A program made the translations under genes and the position numbers. A stretch of 64,000 nt of DNA from Wuchereria bancrofti (taxonomy: Eukaryota > Nematoda > Chromadorea > Rhabditida > Onchocercidae). A model generated the notes under the pieces. The model searched no databases and was not told the DNA's origin. It saw only the letters and a list, made by a program, of their open reading frames with translations. Positions 38,590 to 52,300 of the stretch are shown one piece after another. Location of the stretch: NCBI GenBank assembly GCA_005281725.1, contig SSBO01000008.1, forward strand, positions 372,001 through 436,000, given 5' to 3'. Each line of letters opens with the position of its first letter. Within the stretch, counting starts at the first letter, position 1.

Positions 38590-41500
38590 TTTGTTACATT
38601 CATCACTCGTTTACATTTCAATTTCTCCTGTCGATCAGGAATCCATTCCATTCTCGGCTTCCTTAGCTACTACATTTCCAATCCACTCTTACTAGGACTG
38701 ATGATACCTACCTCACCTCATCAAAGAGGTACTCACTCAACCATGAACTATTTTCAAGTAAACCACAACAGTATTTAATATACTTACCGAAACTTATGGA
38801 TGCAATGGTGAGAGATGCGACAGTTACACTGAATGGATTCTGGATGAATAAGCCGCATACTGCTGCCATGCATATTAATGTCCAGAAACAGGTCTTGAAA
38901 AGAAAATAAACTTTGACGGTTATATCCGGGAAAACTGATCAATGTTGTGTTCATATGAATTACTCATAAAGTGAAAGAAATCATTGTCAAAATTGCCTCA
39001 CCTGCATAGCTAATGATTTCAATGAAAGCATTTGATCGACAAACATGGAATTGGCTTCCCAAACGGATGCATTTAAATCTTTATAAGAATTAGCAATGTT
39101 TCGCCATTTTTGCATTAATTCAATCCGTTCCTTCCAACTGGTTAAATTCTGATATGTGACCAGGAAGTAAAAACTTTCCACTGGTATATTGGAATCATTC
39201 CTGTTGAAGGAAGCAATTGAAAGTCCTTTTCTAATAACTTAAAGGAAGGAACGAAATACTATTGTTTTCCAGTAACACAGCATATAATAAGAACTTTGGA
39301 CACAAAATGCTCCCACTTTCTTCAAATTAGCTGTCATATCAATAGTGCTCTCACTTCAACATCTTTGTACATTTCTACTGCTGCTGTATAAGGATGAATC
39401 TGAGATGAAATCAAGTAAGACTTAAACTGAGCGTAAAGTGGAAGAAGTGTAAATAAAAGTTAATGTCGTAAAAAAGGAGTTTCATCTGGTAAATATTTGT
39501 AAAAGTAGCCTAGCATCATTTGCTACTTATCAATCATAAGCATAGGTATGCCAAGCATGTTCCTTCCATTAAAGGTAATGTTAGAAAACGTGTTTCAGCG
39601 CAAATATTTGGCGCTTTCAGAGATATTTTACAGAATAAAATACAAGTCGAAGATGCATGCTATATTACTTTTAAAAAATTCGGCTTTAAATAAATTTCAA
39701 AATACCACCTCAACTTTAGAAAAATTTTCCAGTGCTTATAAAGTGGCGAAAACAGGAAGTCGTTTAATTTGCTGTAATCAAACATTTCCTTTCCAAAATT
39801 TGCCTCATATTTCGATATTGGTGAAGCCGTTGTGGTCAGTGGTATATTATCATCCGAAAAATAATCAAAATCATACAACAACGCTTCCCACCAATATGTT
39901 TTATAATCCCGCAACCAAAGAAGAGTAAATTCTTTCCCTGAAATATTCAAATGATTTTTCAGTGGTTCAATAGTGGTACACACGAAATAAAAATCATTCT
40001 TTAAAATGAAAATTCAACAATTATTGAAATTATCAATTTCAACTGGTGAAGACCTTTTACCTCGACACTTTTCCAATGTTTCGAAATCATTGACCATTGC
40101 ATCGAATCGTTTAAGGACATGTTCATTTCGTATATCCAAAGGACTATTAACCAGAATCGTTACTGGATAATATTCCCTCCAAACTGCAATCTAATCAAGC
40201 CACATTTCAGCGAATCCGGAATCTAATCCAGCTAGATACTAATGAAGAGACTTATAATACTATCAACTACCCGAATAAATGTTATCTTAAATGCTATTGT
40301 CTCGGATATTTATCACATCAAATATTTCTATTAAATTGTTCTGTTTATGCAAAGTTGCACAATTTCATATTTCAAACAATGGTTCAATCTATTAAATTAA
40401 TAAATGTAAGAGAGATAGAAGAATTACCTATGGCTGAGATCATTGCATTTGCTTCTTGCAAAGGTGAATTTTTTGGTAGCAATTTTTCTACGTCCAGCCT
40501 TGTCTCAATATTCATTGCACCAATGATACCAAAGAACCAGTAGATTAGGATACCAATGAAAGCCAACACACAGAACAGTTTTGATGTTATCAGACGACAG
40601 TAGCATTTCAATGTGAAATTTAATCCAATGATAACCTGAAAATACCATTTGTTAAATGCCATATAAAAGCGATAAGCACACACATTCATTCTTTTACACC
40701 ACCTAAAAGTTCAGATTTGAGAAGAGCTAAATTTATAACAATTCTAGAAAATTGCTTCCTGTCAACTACCACCTAGAACAGCCGGACAGTTGACTTCAGG
40801 TCAATTTGCACTTCAGCTGATAGTTACTTTATTAAGAATTAAACAGTTTATTAATTATTGCTACATTATTCATAAGTGCTTTGCCAAAACACTCGTCAAA
40901 TAAACTTTGCAAAAAATTTATGATTCTCATTATTCTTTCAAATCTAAGCGAAATATACATTCATTCAATGCAGTACGTTTCCCGACGCAAAATTAACGGC
41001 CATACAACAGAATTCAGAAAATCTTCGCTTAATCTATTCGCTGACTAAGCTCCCGTAATGTTTCTGACCTCAGTGAACCAATTCGGTGATTTGTAATTTT
41101 AATTTAATTTAGAATTTTTTTGTATTTATGTGCATCAGTCTTTCCGACATATCATGATAAGGTGCAAAGTTCGATCTTGTTAAAAGATTATTTTTGAAAT
41201 TCGGGAAAAAATAAAAACCAAATACAACCATAGGGAAACCAGCATGCTTTTTTCTTGTCCGCTCAACGATTGATGCCAAATAAAGTAGTGGACAGAGCAA
41301 AACCAATGTGAAGATATATGCAAATGCAAGTGCTATTGCTGTTTCCAAACAAAATAATGCTATTTCTGAAATGGAAAAGCAATATTAGCATTTATTGCAG
41401 AATAAAACTGCTAAATTCTGTTCGAATTAACAAATAGGAGAAATTTTAAATTTTACGACATCATTTGAAAAGAAATGGATTACGAATTATCTTACTCCTC

Positions 41501-42005
41501 TGCAGAAGATGGAGTTAATACCGTCAGAAGGAGGCCAATACCTGGTGTGGGAGTTAATGCGCCGATAGCAAATGTGATCACATTGGTAAATGTGGAAATT
41601 GTCACCGAGGGTCCAGCCTCTTCCAACACAAAACCGAGTCGCTGAGGTATTGAACACTCACTGGCTGATCGTAGCCATGAGTGGATTACTAGAAATGCCC
41701 CGTTAACGCCTATAATGAGTGTTGGGATGAGCAATGTACGCATAAGCGGAAAACTCCGGAAGACTACTAGAATTTATTACGCCTCATCATGACGATCACG
41801 TATATTATAGTTGTTTCACGTACACTAGTCAGGTACTACTGTTTTATCTCTGTAATGTATCACCACTACGTGCAATGTGTGCACAACCTAACAGGTGAAT
41901 GAGCAGGTGGCAATTAAATTTTTTAAACGAAATAACGAAATATGCACAGGATTTTCAGGCAAATACAAAAAAGAAATTATTCAGACAAAAAGATGAGATT
42001 TACAT

Positions 42006-42048
<43 letters not shown>

Positions 42049-45000
42049 TGAAATGGATAGGTCTAAACAGGGAACAGAAGACAGAACAATTCCAGAAAAT
42101 GGGTAGGTCAAATTAAATTTCTACAGATTATCAAGTCAAAAGTCAATTCGAACATTTTTCAATTACATTATGGATAATTCGACATCATACTTACACTATA
42201 TCCAATTCATTCAATTATTCACAATTTTTTTTAACTTTTATAGTATGATTGAAATGGAATCTTATGGCACTCACAATTCATTTGCCTTTTGATATTTCGC
42301 ATGAAAGATTGGTTCACTTTACTGACTGTTAGAATAAATAAGGACAAATTTTCAAACGTTTTCCACTTACCAATTCCCATCACTAAGAAAGGCATAATTA
42401 GCATAATTGTGTTCGTTCGGAGTCGAGCTAATGAAAATAACCCAAAAGTAACAGTAATTGCCAGGACCGGGCATGCAATAACGCCAAATGCAACGATTAG
42501 TTTGGCTGGATGCATAACGCCGAGTAATAAGGCACTGCCAAGTACTGAGATAGCAACAATCAAAAACATAGCCAAGAAACCTGAAATTGGGCTAATTTCA
42601 AAAAGTTTTCGTGAGATATTTTTCAAAATGAAAAATTTGCACTTCCACAACTCGTCAATATTTTCTAAAATCAATTTGATATCTTCAAATTTATTCTTGA
42701 GCTATTCGATAATTTTGAAAATTTTCAATGACTGTTAACGATGACAGTTTACGAGATGGTGACATTGTGATTTCATATTTATTAAAACGACCTTATCATT
42801 TCATATTTATTGGCATTTTTTTTTTTTTTTTGGAAAATTACCCTTCCGACGTCATTAACGTCGCATTCGTTGTTTCAGAGTTTGATGTCAAATTACCTCA
42901 AATCTCTCCTCTTGTAATTGTATTTGAAACTATAAACAAGTGAGACACGAAGAAATTATCTTTCTTACACTGAACGACGACTGGATTTACTACATACTTC
43001 CGATTGGTACACACATAGACCACGTGGTTTACCGGGCAAGTAATGTGGTATTTCTCTCATGTCAGGCATTATCCAAGAAATTTGTTGGGTAAGTATCGGT
43101 ACTGCCATATAAAACAGCACTATGTGTTATTGATAAAGTGTCTGTATCACTGATATCGAACCGAATACTAGACGGAAATGTTCAGATGCTAATCAGAATA
43201 ATCAGAAAGCAAAACGATTGATGGAAGACGAAAACAAAAGAGAGAGAGAGAGAGAGAGAGAGGAGAAATCTGGGCGATATTTAGGGAAGAATGCTGGGAG
43301 ACGTTAAGTTAATGAAAGGATCATTTATTAGAAAGGAAATTTGAATTTTATTAAAAGGGCCTTTTTCACGCAGTGACAGAGAAACGAAGAGGACACGACC
43401 GAGATGAGATGGCACTTTTAACAACTGTTGATTGTCAGACTGGAAAAGATTTTGGTTCAAGGCATGCAACCTTGGACCAACGACATTTCATGTGGACAGG
43501 ATTCAGACAATCGAATAGACTCATCATATAAAATCATTTTAGGAAATTAGAGATTTTAATTTTAATTTAACAAAAGATAAAACAATCTCTAGAAATAGAT
43601 TCATAAATTGCTTTCTTCTTTCTCTGCTTCCATTCTGTTTCCTTTTTAATAAATTTCTTTATCATTTCAAGAACATTAACGTCAACATTTTTTCCTCTTT
43701 TGAATGATAATAAACTGATAAATACGAGTGTGATACAAAGAGAAATTTCATCCAATGGTAGAGAAAAAATATGAATATCAAGTTGCAATCAATACTCTAA
43801 CTTTCTTCTTCTTATCATGCACACGTATTGCTGCTATCAGAAGTTTTCTGCTGTTTACTTAAAATTTCCTCTTATCACATTCATTGTTGGCACTCATTAT
43901 ATGGTCAAAAAATGAAGGAAAGAAAAAACACAGACGTTCTAAAATTGACAAAAATTTTTGAAGGAATGACGGATTTTCGACATTGTTTTTGAAAAAAATC
44001 AAAATATTGTTGGGCAATCAATAATCTAAGCTACTAATAAATTAAAGTAATTGGTTCAGGAATTAAGTAGCTTCTCGATAACTATTGCACTACCAAAAAG
44101 AGTGCTTCATTTGAATGAATGTACAGCGAACTAGACACTATTGTTGAAAATTGAATTTTAAATTTACAAAGTCAAAAACAATCCTATCTTATCTGGATAC
44201 TCTATTTTGCCGAAATTTTCAACAAAATATAGACTGAGATATGAAGATGAGAAAAAAACAGAAATATTTTATTATATTTTGTTAAGTTAGGAGTAGCAAT
44301 ATTATATTTGTAAATTTGGACCGAAAATTTGATTTTATTTTTTGAGTGAGTTTGGTAAATAGATTTGACAATTAAATCCAATTAATCTATTTTTTTCTAA
44401 AAATCAGTATCACCTTTTCCTCTTTCATTCTTGCTATTAACTACAACATTTCCAAAAAAAAAAAAAAAAAAAAAAAAACTTTCCGAAAAATAACCAGCAA
44501 CAAAATAAGGTGCCATTCTTTGCGAATCCTTGATTAGCTCCTGATTGACTATTTCTGATCCAAGCACCTGCAATTTTGTATTAATTTTCTCCTCTTAAAA
44601 TTAAAATTTGACCAGGAAGGTTCAAAGTGTACTGTAAATTTTAAAAGCGATTTTCATCTGAGATAAAAGGGATTACTCTAAAAGGTGAAAGTTCTCATTA
44701 GAAATAGGAATTTCTCTCTGCCCAATACGACTACTTTATTTAATTAATATTTTCATTTCAAAACAGCAAGAATCAATTGAAAATGTTGTCCAGAAAATAA
44801 CTTAATTAACTAGTATAAAAGTCATTGAAGAAAATAGTTTCAAGAGTAAGAGCAAATGTCTTTAGAGAGAGTCATTTCTAAATAAAACCTCTGAAATGTC
44901 TCATAAAGCAATGAATAAACGAGGAAAATATTCATTCCAACGTACCAATATTTTTATTGGTTGATTAACATAAGTCTGTGTGGCAAATTCATACAGAGCT

Positions 45001-47310
45001 ACTTCCCATGCACTAAGCTTTGCTTCCATATTACTGCTAGTTACCTGTCCCTGGAAGACCATGAAAACGACCTAAATGTTCTTCAATGCCATTTCAGCAA
45101 AAAATGAGTGACATATGTATGTACTATAGCGTAAATTATTTGGCAAGTCTCTACAAATAGCCAACTGCAAAGATTCGATCAGTTTAAAAATATGTATTGC
45201 ATTTTGCTATGGCCAGTGAAGGTGCTTGCACCTCATATATCGATCACCTGGATGTATTCAATATTAGTGATCGTTTCCAGAATTGTCTCTTCCGTAAAAG
45301 CCGTGAAGTCTGTTCTGTTGCTGCTGCTGCTGCTGCTGCTGCTATTACGGAGATTTCCACTGTTAGCATAAGGTCGTAAACGGACGCCGTAAAAATTGCG
45401 TTCCAAATGAATATCAAAACCAGTAATTTTAGCAATCGGATAAGTGAGATTGGTTGCTTCGCTACGTATTTCACCCGTTTTCTCCTTCCTATATTCTTCC
45501 AGTAATGCACTCTGAAGAAAGATGGATCTTATATATTCTAGTGTTTATCATACCGGCTTACTTCATATTTCGGAAAGCACAATTTCGAATCAGGTTCCCA
45601 TCAAGAATCTAGGCGTGCGGTTGACAAACGTACAAAATGGAAGTATGCTAAACAAACAAGGTAAAGAGAGAAGAAGATAAAAGATATTTCGGAAAAGACT
45701 GCATAAAAACTACACCTAGAAATCTCGGTAAAAATTCCCTCGGGAGGAAATCTATGCCAAATCATTTCGCTCAATCCATTCACTAATCAGACTGATGCAG
45801 AAATCATTTATGTTTCATGAAGGAGACGCACGTACGTGAAAATATTCGATGACAACATTTGCATTGCAAGAAAACCCGCATATTTCCCTATAGACGAATC
45901 GTTCACCGGTAGAAGGCACTTCGACAGTAAAATTATCCAGAAAATATCGATGCAACCGAACTGCTTCTTCCAAGTACTTCAGACGATGCATGGAACCACC
46001 ATCACGAGCTTGCAGCGTTAATGTCGTTAATGTTGGATCACCTGACACAAAGGAAACGAAAATAAACTTCCGGATGTTCTCAGTAAATGTCAAATTATTT
46101 GCCGGAAGAAATGAAATTAGTAGGATTACATATCCGAAATTCTGTTGTAAGCTGTTTCCGGAAAGTTCAGCATATTAGATTAACTGAAACTGGAAACCAT
46201 ATGGATGATCTGATTACATCCGAACCGAATAACTCTAAAATTTTGAACTTCCGAACGAGGAAAAGAAGAATTGGGAAATGATCTCAAATTCCCAGCACCA
46301 AAAAACCCTTATCAATTATCACAATATCAATGCTACAACAATTTCTAACAAAGATACCTTTTAAAACATCTATCATTATTATCTGATGGATGATTCATCC
46401 TTTAGCAATTCGATGTTCTCTAAAATAGATTGAGATCCACTAAACATTACACTTAAATCCAAAAATTTTAATGTGAACTTGAACTTCAAACTTTGCTTTT
46501 TCTTCCTTGTTTAAATTAAGAAACCAACCAAATGAATTAGTGAATTCCCGTAGCAAATTTGCTTCTCGCCTTGACGGTGATGTTGTTGGTGTGTAACCAT
46601 CACGAACTCGATCTTCCAATTTAAGATAATAAATTCCGAATGACATAACTGACATAATGATTGCAGCAATAACATAAGCAAGCGGGTACGAACCGATACT
46701 AAAACCGATCAGACGGAAGACCCTCCGTAAAGTTATCTGTTGACAAAACGCTAGTAGTTTGGATGCTTTTGCGCCTAGAATTTCAAAGTAATTAAAAAGA
46801 CTGCAAGTATGTCCAGTTTTGCTTTATTCAGCAATACAATCCAAAGTATCACTAATGGAACTTTCTCATAAGATATGTCTAATTGATTAATATCATCTTT
46901 CCCACAAATTGTCAAAACCTTAGATAGTCGGAATTGAATTTAAGCTCAACGGTAAATCACTACACTGCTACCTGTTCTGAACAGCGTTTAAATGCTAGAT
47001 AAAAACTCAGTTTGAAGCCTAAAAAGTAGACCAAGAAAAGGTAAGTGACAAGATGACACGACAAGAAAGACAAAAAAGTGACCATCTGTGGTGACTCTGT
47101 CTCTGTCGTCGTAACACTTCTCACATAATTCATCTAATGTTGAGTAAGTAACAGCTAACGGTTATTAGCGCTGGCTGAATTGACGCTAAGTGGTAGCACT
47201 TCCTGCATTTCACAACATTCGTTGTCGTTATTGCTCTCAGCCAGATCAATCTTGAAGTTTGGACGTGGCTGTTGGCTGGCAGACGTTATTTTCGCAAGTA
47301 ATGTTGACAT
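36935..47310 (-). CDS. Patched-related (PTR) sterol-sensing-domain membrane protein, 17 exons
   Basis: RND-type membrane protein of the nematode-expanded PTR family; PTRs act at apical membranes in moulting, sterol-related transport and vesicle traffic (family knowledge). Minus-strand exons: 47310-47160, 46774-46529, 46041-45836, 45511-45248, 45050-44946, 44567-44495, 42580-42371, 41709-41542, 41365-41229, 40635-40428, 40183-40061, 39937-39709, 39200-39002, 38893-38788, 38106-37988, 37757-37599, 37249-36935; 3018 nt, 1005 aa, phases consistent. First helix near 75-105; ectodomain 1 with [17 protein letters not shown] and [16 protein letters not shown] about 345-520 with [22 protein letters not shown]; second-half entry [27 protein letters not shown]; ectodomain 2 with [16 protein letters not shown] and LLWLRDY; second bundle with [12 protein letters not shown] (Asp838); [13 protein letters not shown]-terminal helix and hydrophilic tail. 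Exon 1 (weak donor) is least certain; exon 5 may start at 45044. Which PTR paralogue it is cannot be told. Confidence 0.9.
38126..38268. repeat. (TTG)n and (AGC)n/(AGT)n repeats in a PTR intron
   Basis: Trinucleotide runs at 38126-38150 (TTG) and 38200-38268 (AGC then AGT) lie in the intron between PTR exons 38893-38788 and 38106-37988. Open frames over them (poly-Ala/Val) are spurious. Confidence 0.9.
38548..38590. repeat. (TTG)n/(CTG)n repeat
   Basis: A second trinucleotide run in the same PTR intron. Confidence 0.9.
42007..42047. repeat. (GT)n microsatellite in a PTR intron
   Basis: About 20 GT dinucleotides between PTR exons 42580-42371 and 41709-41542. Confidence 0.95.
43240..43262. 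repeat. (GA)n microsatellite in a PTR intron
   Basis: Run of about 11 GA dinucleotides in the largest PTR intron (42581-44494). Confidence 0.92.
44454..44478. repeat. 25-bp poly(A) tract in a PTR intron
   Basis: Twenty-five A bases on the plus strand, 16 bp inside the intron from the donor at 44494. On the transcribed strand this is a U tract just after the 5' splice site. Confidence 0.93.
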
Positions 47311-47817
47311 CGACGACGAGCTAACGGACAGTGGAGAACATTACGTCTCTAAAATTGCACTTGTTCTTTCACGGAATAACCACCAGTGGCAATAATGCAA
47401 ATAAAAAGAGTACCGATACGTTACGTAAAACAAACATTGATATTAGCATTAAACGTATCACTCAGATGCTTCAGAAGACGAGTTATAATCAGATTTCATA
47501 GAAGAACAGGTGCCATTCATAAATCGAATCACAGGTATGTTGATAGTAGTAGTTCAGCTAACAGTAGTTTAGTTAATGTACACTCCACCTACCAATGAAA
47601 ATCAGGTGAGAATGTTCGATTTACCTTGCCATCTATATTCACTGATGTGCTAAGGATCTATGCGCATTCTTTTACACGCAATGCACATAAAAGTATACCA
47701 CTTAAGAAGCAGCATTTTGACCAGGACATTCATTAGGTGACCGACTGACCAGCTATCATATCCAAACAGCAAATATCAGTTGGCAATTATAATACACTCG
47801 TAATGAAATGAAGGAGT

Positions 47818-48085
47818 TAAAACTAAGTGGGCAGGTAGCCAAGTAAAGGGATAGGTAAGTGGGTAAGTATTTGACTAGATAGGTACCAGGTAGCAGATAG
47901 ACAGACAAGTACATGGACGGTAGAAGTAGATAAGTAAAAAGATGATTAAGTAGTGGGTAAGTAGGAAAGTAGGTAAGAAAATTAATAAGTACATAAGAAG
48001 TAAGTGGACAGGTAAATAGGTGAACAAATAGTTGGGCTAATGGATGGATAAGTACAAATATAAAGGCAGATAAGTGTTAAGCAGT
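47818..48085. repeat. Degenerate GTAAGT/AGGTAAGT-rich tandem tract
   Basis: About 260 bp in which variants of TAAGTAGG, GGTAAGT, GATAAGT and ACAAGTA recur every 8 to 16 bases on the plus strand. It looks like an old, diverged short tandem repeat. Many units equal a perfect 5' splice donor. Confidence 0.7.
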
Positions 48086-49354
48086 AGAAAAAGTTATTCA
48101 GTAAAAAAGAGGGAACACCAAATTTTAGCTACCGTACCCCAACAGATATACGTCTTTTTACGCACGCAAACGATAAACAAAAAAGACGCGTGAAAGTACG
48201 GAGAGATGTCACATCTGTCTCTTTTCATTTCACAATTGCCTAATGAAATGCAAGTCTTGTTCCTTTTCTACAATTTTGGTGTCACAAAAGTCTGACTGAC
48301 CCCTTAGGTCACGAGTTCAATTCTCAGCGAACTTTTCCTCGCAAAACCAGCAAGTGTCAAAGGTGCTAACAAAGTGCATTCAAATCAAATAATCAGAAAA
48401 ACCGCTTCGATTTTACAAAATTAGGATGATATGAACATGCTAAGGACACTTCACGTGGAATAAGACATACCCACGTGAGTTGAGCTGGACCTTCTCCCTG
48501 AGTTACCTGTTGCTGAGTTATAGTCGAGAATTGGGTGGCTATATAAAAGGAGTAGTTTAGAAAATGCCTGAAAATGCAGTCAACTAATTTATCTGACTTA
48601 CAGTACAGAGATTGTAGTGCTCAATTCAACTGCCATTTTCCAGTAAGTAAATCTGAAATACTTTTTCATATCATATTTATTCCAATTGCTTCTAACTGTC
48701 TCTGAGTCATACGGAAAGATTAAAATTAGAATGACAATATTCAGCCATTTCTTTAAATCAAATGTCGTCTCGAAATATGGCAAATGTTGACAAAATGAAC
48801 TTTTTAAAAATAAGGTCTGACGCTTTGCAAATGGTCGCAGCTGTCTTGGCATAGGCTCAATAGCAAACAGTAGCGAAACTGATGTAAGCATATTTCCGGA
48901 AACTTGACGCATTGTTTACCGGATGTTTATTGCTAGTAAACAAGCAAACAGCTTTAAGAATATACTTTCCACGTATGTCTACACAATCACTTTAGTTTCA
49001 ACTTCGAAAGCATTTTTCTTAAGTTTGGCGACTGAAATTGGAAGAGAAAATAAAGTGAAGAAGGGAGAAAGAGAGAATAAGAGGGAGAGAGAGAGGGAAT
49101 TAATTTCAGGATGAAACAAACAGTAAAATGGGCATAAATAGAGTCAGACGGGGAGGACAATCTGAGGAAGTGAATTTCGATTAACACTGATCTTTCATTT
49201 CATATCACAAATCCTCTCTTTCTTTTCTCCATCCTTACCAATTAATTATTGAGGATGTTGTCTACTTGGATAGTAAATCGAAATACCGCCCTAAAACTGA
49301 AATTTGAAGACTTTCAATTTGAGTAGAAACGATGATCGCGTGCAGAAAGTGTGG

Positions 49355-49381
49355 AAAGAGAGAGAGAGAGAGAGAGAGAGG
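49355..49381. repeat. (GA)n microsatellite
   Basis: GA run of about 12 units. Confidence 0.92.
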
Positions 49382-52300
49382 AAGACGAGAAAAAGAAATG
49401 AAGAAGAAAATGCTGGATCTATACTCTATCCGACAAGCATTCCGGAGTTCCTCAGAAGCGGTCATTGGTCATTATTCACGACAATGCAGACAAATGTCTA
49501 TTTATCACTTATTTGGTTTGACTTAATCGCAGTAGTCTGACTGACACTATTTGACATCACCCACTTGTTACCTGTCTATTTCTATTTCAGTCAAATCGCT
49601 CCTCACCCCTCTGTCATTATTTATCCACTATTCGTCGACTATTAAACAATAATTCTTAAAGATGTACTGAATAAGTTATTTTCATTGACGTTCATTTCAA
49701 TCGTAAACATCATAAAAGAACTGATTTCAATTGTAAATTCAACTAAATGATTAATTCAATTTGTAAAAATTGAAGGAGTCGAAGAGAAAAGTGGAGTGTT
49801 GAATAAAAACAGAGTGAAATCTAACGGATGGATCGGATCACTTTCTCACATGGGTGAAAAAAAAAAAAAAAAAAACGAACCAACTGAAGAGAAACACGCA
49901 GAAATGATTCGTACACACGTGATTCAGGAATTGAAAGAGCATTTGGGCGGAATTACAGTTTGCAAATCAAATTTTTAAGATAACTTTAAAAAATGTGCCT
50001 TCTTGCTCCTCTCAATCTATTCACTCCCTATATGATTCAACTTTGAACTTTTTCAAATTCACTCTAAATATTTCTGTAAATATCATCGGTAGCGAAAAGT
50101 GAAGTATTCGCAGAAAAGAGGAATCCACATTTAGTTATAAATAATGAATATGAAGAAGAAAATCGTGGAAAAACGAGAAAGATCTTTTCCGAAATCCGAA
50201 ATTATAAACATTTGTAGGCTTAAAGTCAAGCCAAAGTGGCGCTCTCTCCTTTCTCAATTTATTGATAAGTGAGTGAAGAACAGACAACCTGTCAAATTAG
50301 AAAAAATTTATTTCCGGTAGGCACAAACAGTGAACTAGAGATAGCCCCGGTAAGACGTATTGGCATACAACAAACTTTGGGAGTTAATCAACCTTTGCTT
50401 TCCTTGTCAGAGAAGAGAAAAATAAGCTCTAGTAAAAAAAAGACAAATGAGTCGTTTATTGTTTACTTTTGCAGAAAAAGTGAACAAAAACGAGGAAAGT
50501 AAACAAAGGAAGGAGCCAACTGTTCCTTTATCAACCTTTATCCTCCGCTCATATCAGTTTAATGTCATATCTCAAATGGAGAAATTCGGAGAAATTTGCC
50601 ACTTAGGAACATGACATCAATAATGATGGGAAAGCAATGTAAGCCGAAAAATTCGGCCGTTGCAATCTCTCCACTACCCGCCCAATTTTCCATCTTTCCA
50701 CATTGTGATGTTCCGTAAAATAATCGGTAAATCGATAAACATTACATTATCTCTTCAGTTAGGATAACTTGCAAATATGCATTGAACTTATCAGATCGAA
50801 TCGGAAAGATGCACCGGAAGTCTTAGGTAATGCTGCTTGCCGTTTGGTTACAAAAGAGAAGAAACAAGGTTTTCGGGTAATGCAAAATATCAGCATTGAA
50901 CGCAAATTGATATATTTTGGAAATTCACATCACAAAGTGGAAGAAGCTATGTCATCTAAAATTTGAGACATATGTTGTTGTCAATGATAGTATTAAATAA
51001 ACTAAGGTACAATTAAATGTGCTTAATATCTGGTATGAGATCCATGATTCATGCATTCATTTCAAAACTTCGGATAATAGCCACTTGGCTTTTAATTATG
51101 CTAACTTAATGAATAAGCAAAAAAGAGATGCTAGCAAGTTGTGATTATTTGCAATGTCTTCAGGAATGTTAACCGTACCGGAAATCAATTCATTGAGTTA
51201 AAGAGATGAAAAATCATAGTCAACAGAAGGAGAAAGTACTTCATTCATTCTCTTCTATCCCTTACTTCCAACCATATTTTTGCAATAAATTTCTCATTAG
51301 AAAGAAAAGAAAACTGAAATTGACAATCATAAGACAACATAGCACGTGCCTGCCACTGATATGATATGATGATAAATATATTATTATCACAATCAGAACA
51401 TACAACTGGCAGCAACCTGCAAGGTAAATGAATGTAATGAAGGAGTGATGGTAGCAGTGGTAGTGCAGGAAGAATGCCCGAGTGGTAGCATAAAAAGGAA
51501 GGAAGGAAGGGGAAACCGGTATTGGTTACTGGTGTCATAGATTTTAAAAAAGTTAGAAAAAAACACTATCCGAATCGACAGAAGAAATTAAGAGTGTTTA
51601 CTAATAAACAAATAGGAAAAAATGATTGCCAATTACATTTCATCATCGGAAGCAATGATCTAGCATTACCCATCATATACATTGACTTCACGGTTCTTCT
51701 TCCTAAGTATGACATCTTCAGTTTTCTCACAAATATTTTTGTAATCTCATTTTGCGAACGATTATTTCTGTTGACCATCTGTGATAATATCACAGCAAAA
51801 AACAAACTTCAACTCTAACCTAAAGCTGGAAATCAAAAGATCAAACGAACCTATGCTTTTGCATCATTTATATGTCAACAAATAAACAAATGAAGAAGTG
51901 GAACTAAAAGACAGGAAAAGCGATCCAAACAAGCCTTAATCGATTCCTGTATTTGGCACATGTTCAGGCCATTTGGCACTGCTAAACAAGTGATCGACGC
52001 TTACGTAGAAACATTGCAATTAAACGAAAGTCTGTGAGACACATTGCAATAAAAGTAAAATAGCAAGGGAAAGCTGAAAGCGCAAAGAGTACACATGCAA
52101 TAGGCTCATTTGTCATTTCTTGGACGACTATGTTTATTCACATCCATAGCAACAGAGAATGAACCTGCGAAAAGTTCGTTATTGACCAGAACAAGTCAAT
52201 TGCAACTCTTAAAATGGACCAAATTAAGGCTGCCTCCCAACTACTTTTCTTTCACATTCAAAAAATACATCTAATCAGACCTGCAAATCGCTCTGATGTG

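Noticed and set aside
39345..39430. Possible PTR exon reading [15 protein letters not shown]
   Set aside because: It has a fair acceptor and donor, but adding it breaks the phase between exons 39937-39709 and 39200-39002, which join exactly as Leu-Arg-Asn-Asp without it.
39938..39998. Upstream extension of PTR exon 12 ([13 protein letters not shown]...)
   Set aside because: The earlier acceptor gives a stop in the required phase. The TTTCAG at 39938 restores Cys-Arg-Gly-Lys-Glu-Phe and the conserved LLWLRDY.
41109..41228. Continuation of PTR exon 9 past 41229
   Set aside because: The frame runs on to a stop, but a donor (ATG|GTTGTA) in phase 0 joins directly to the next exon with family similarity on both sides.
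45197..45379. Plus-strand poly-Ala frame
   Set aside because: It is antisense to PTR exon 45511-45248, where the same repeat encodes serine.
48295..48345. tRNA-like B-box sequence (GAGTTCAATTCTC)
   Set aside because: No acceptor stem, D-arm or anticodon arm can be paired around it, so no tRNA gene is called.
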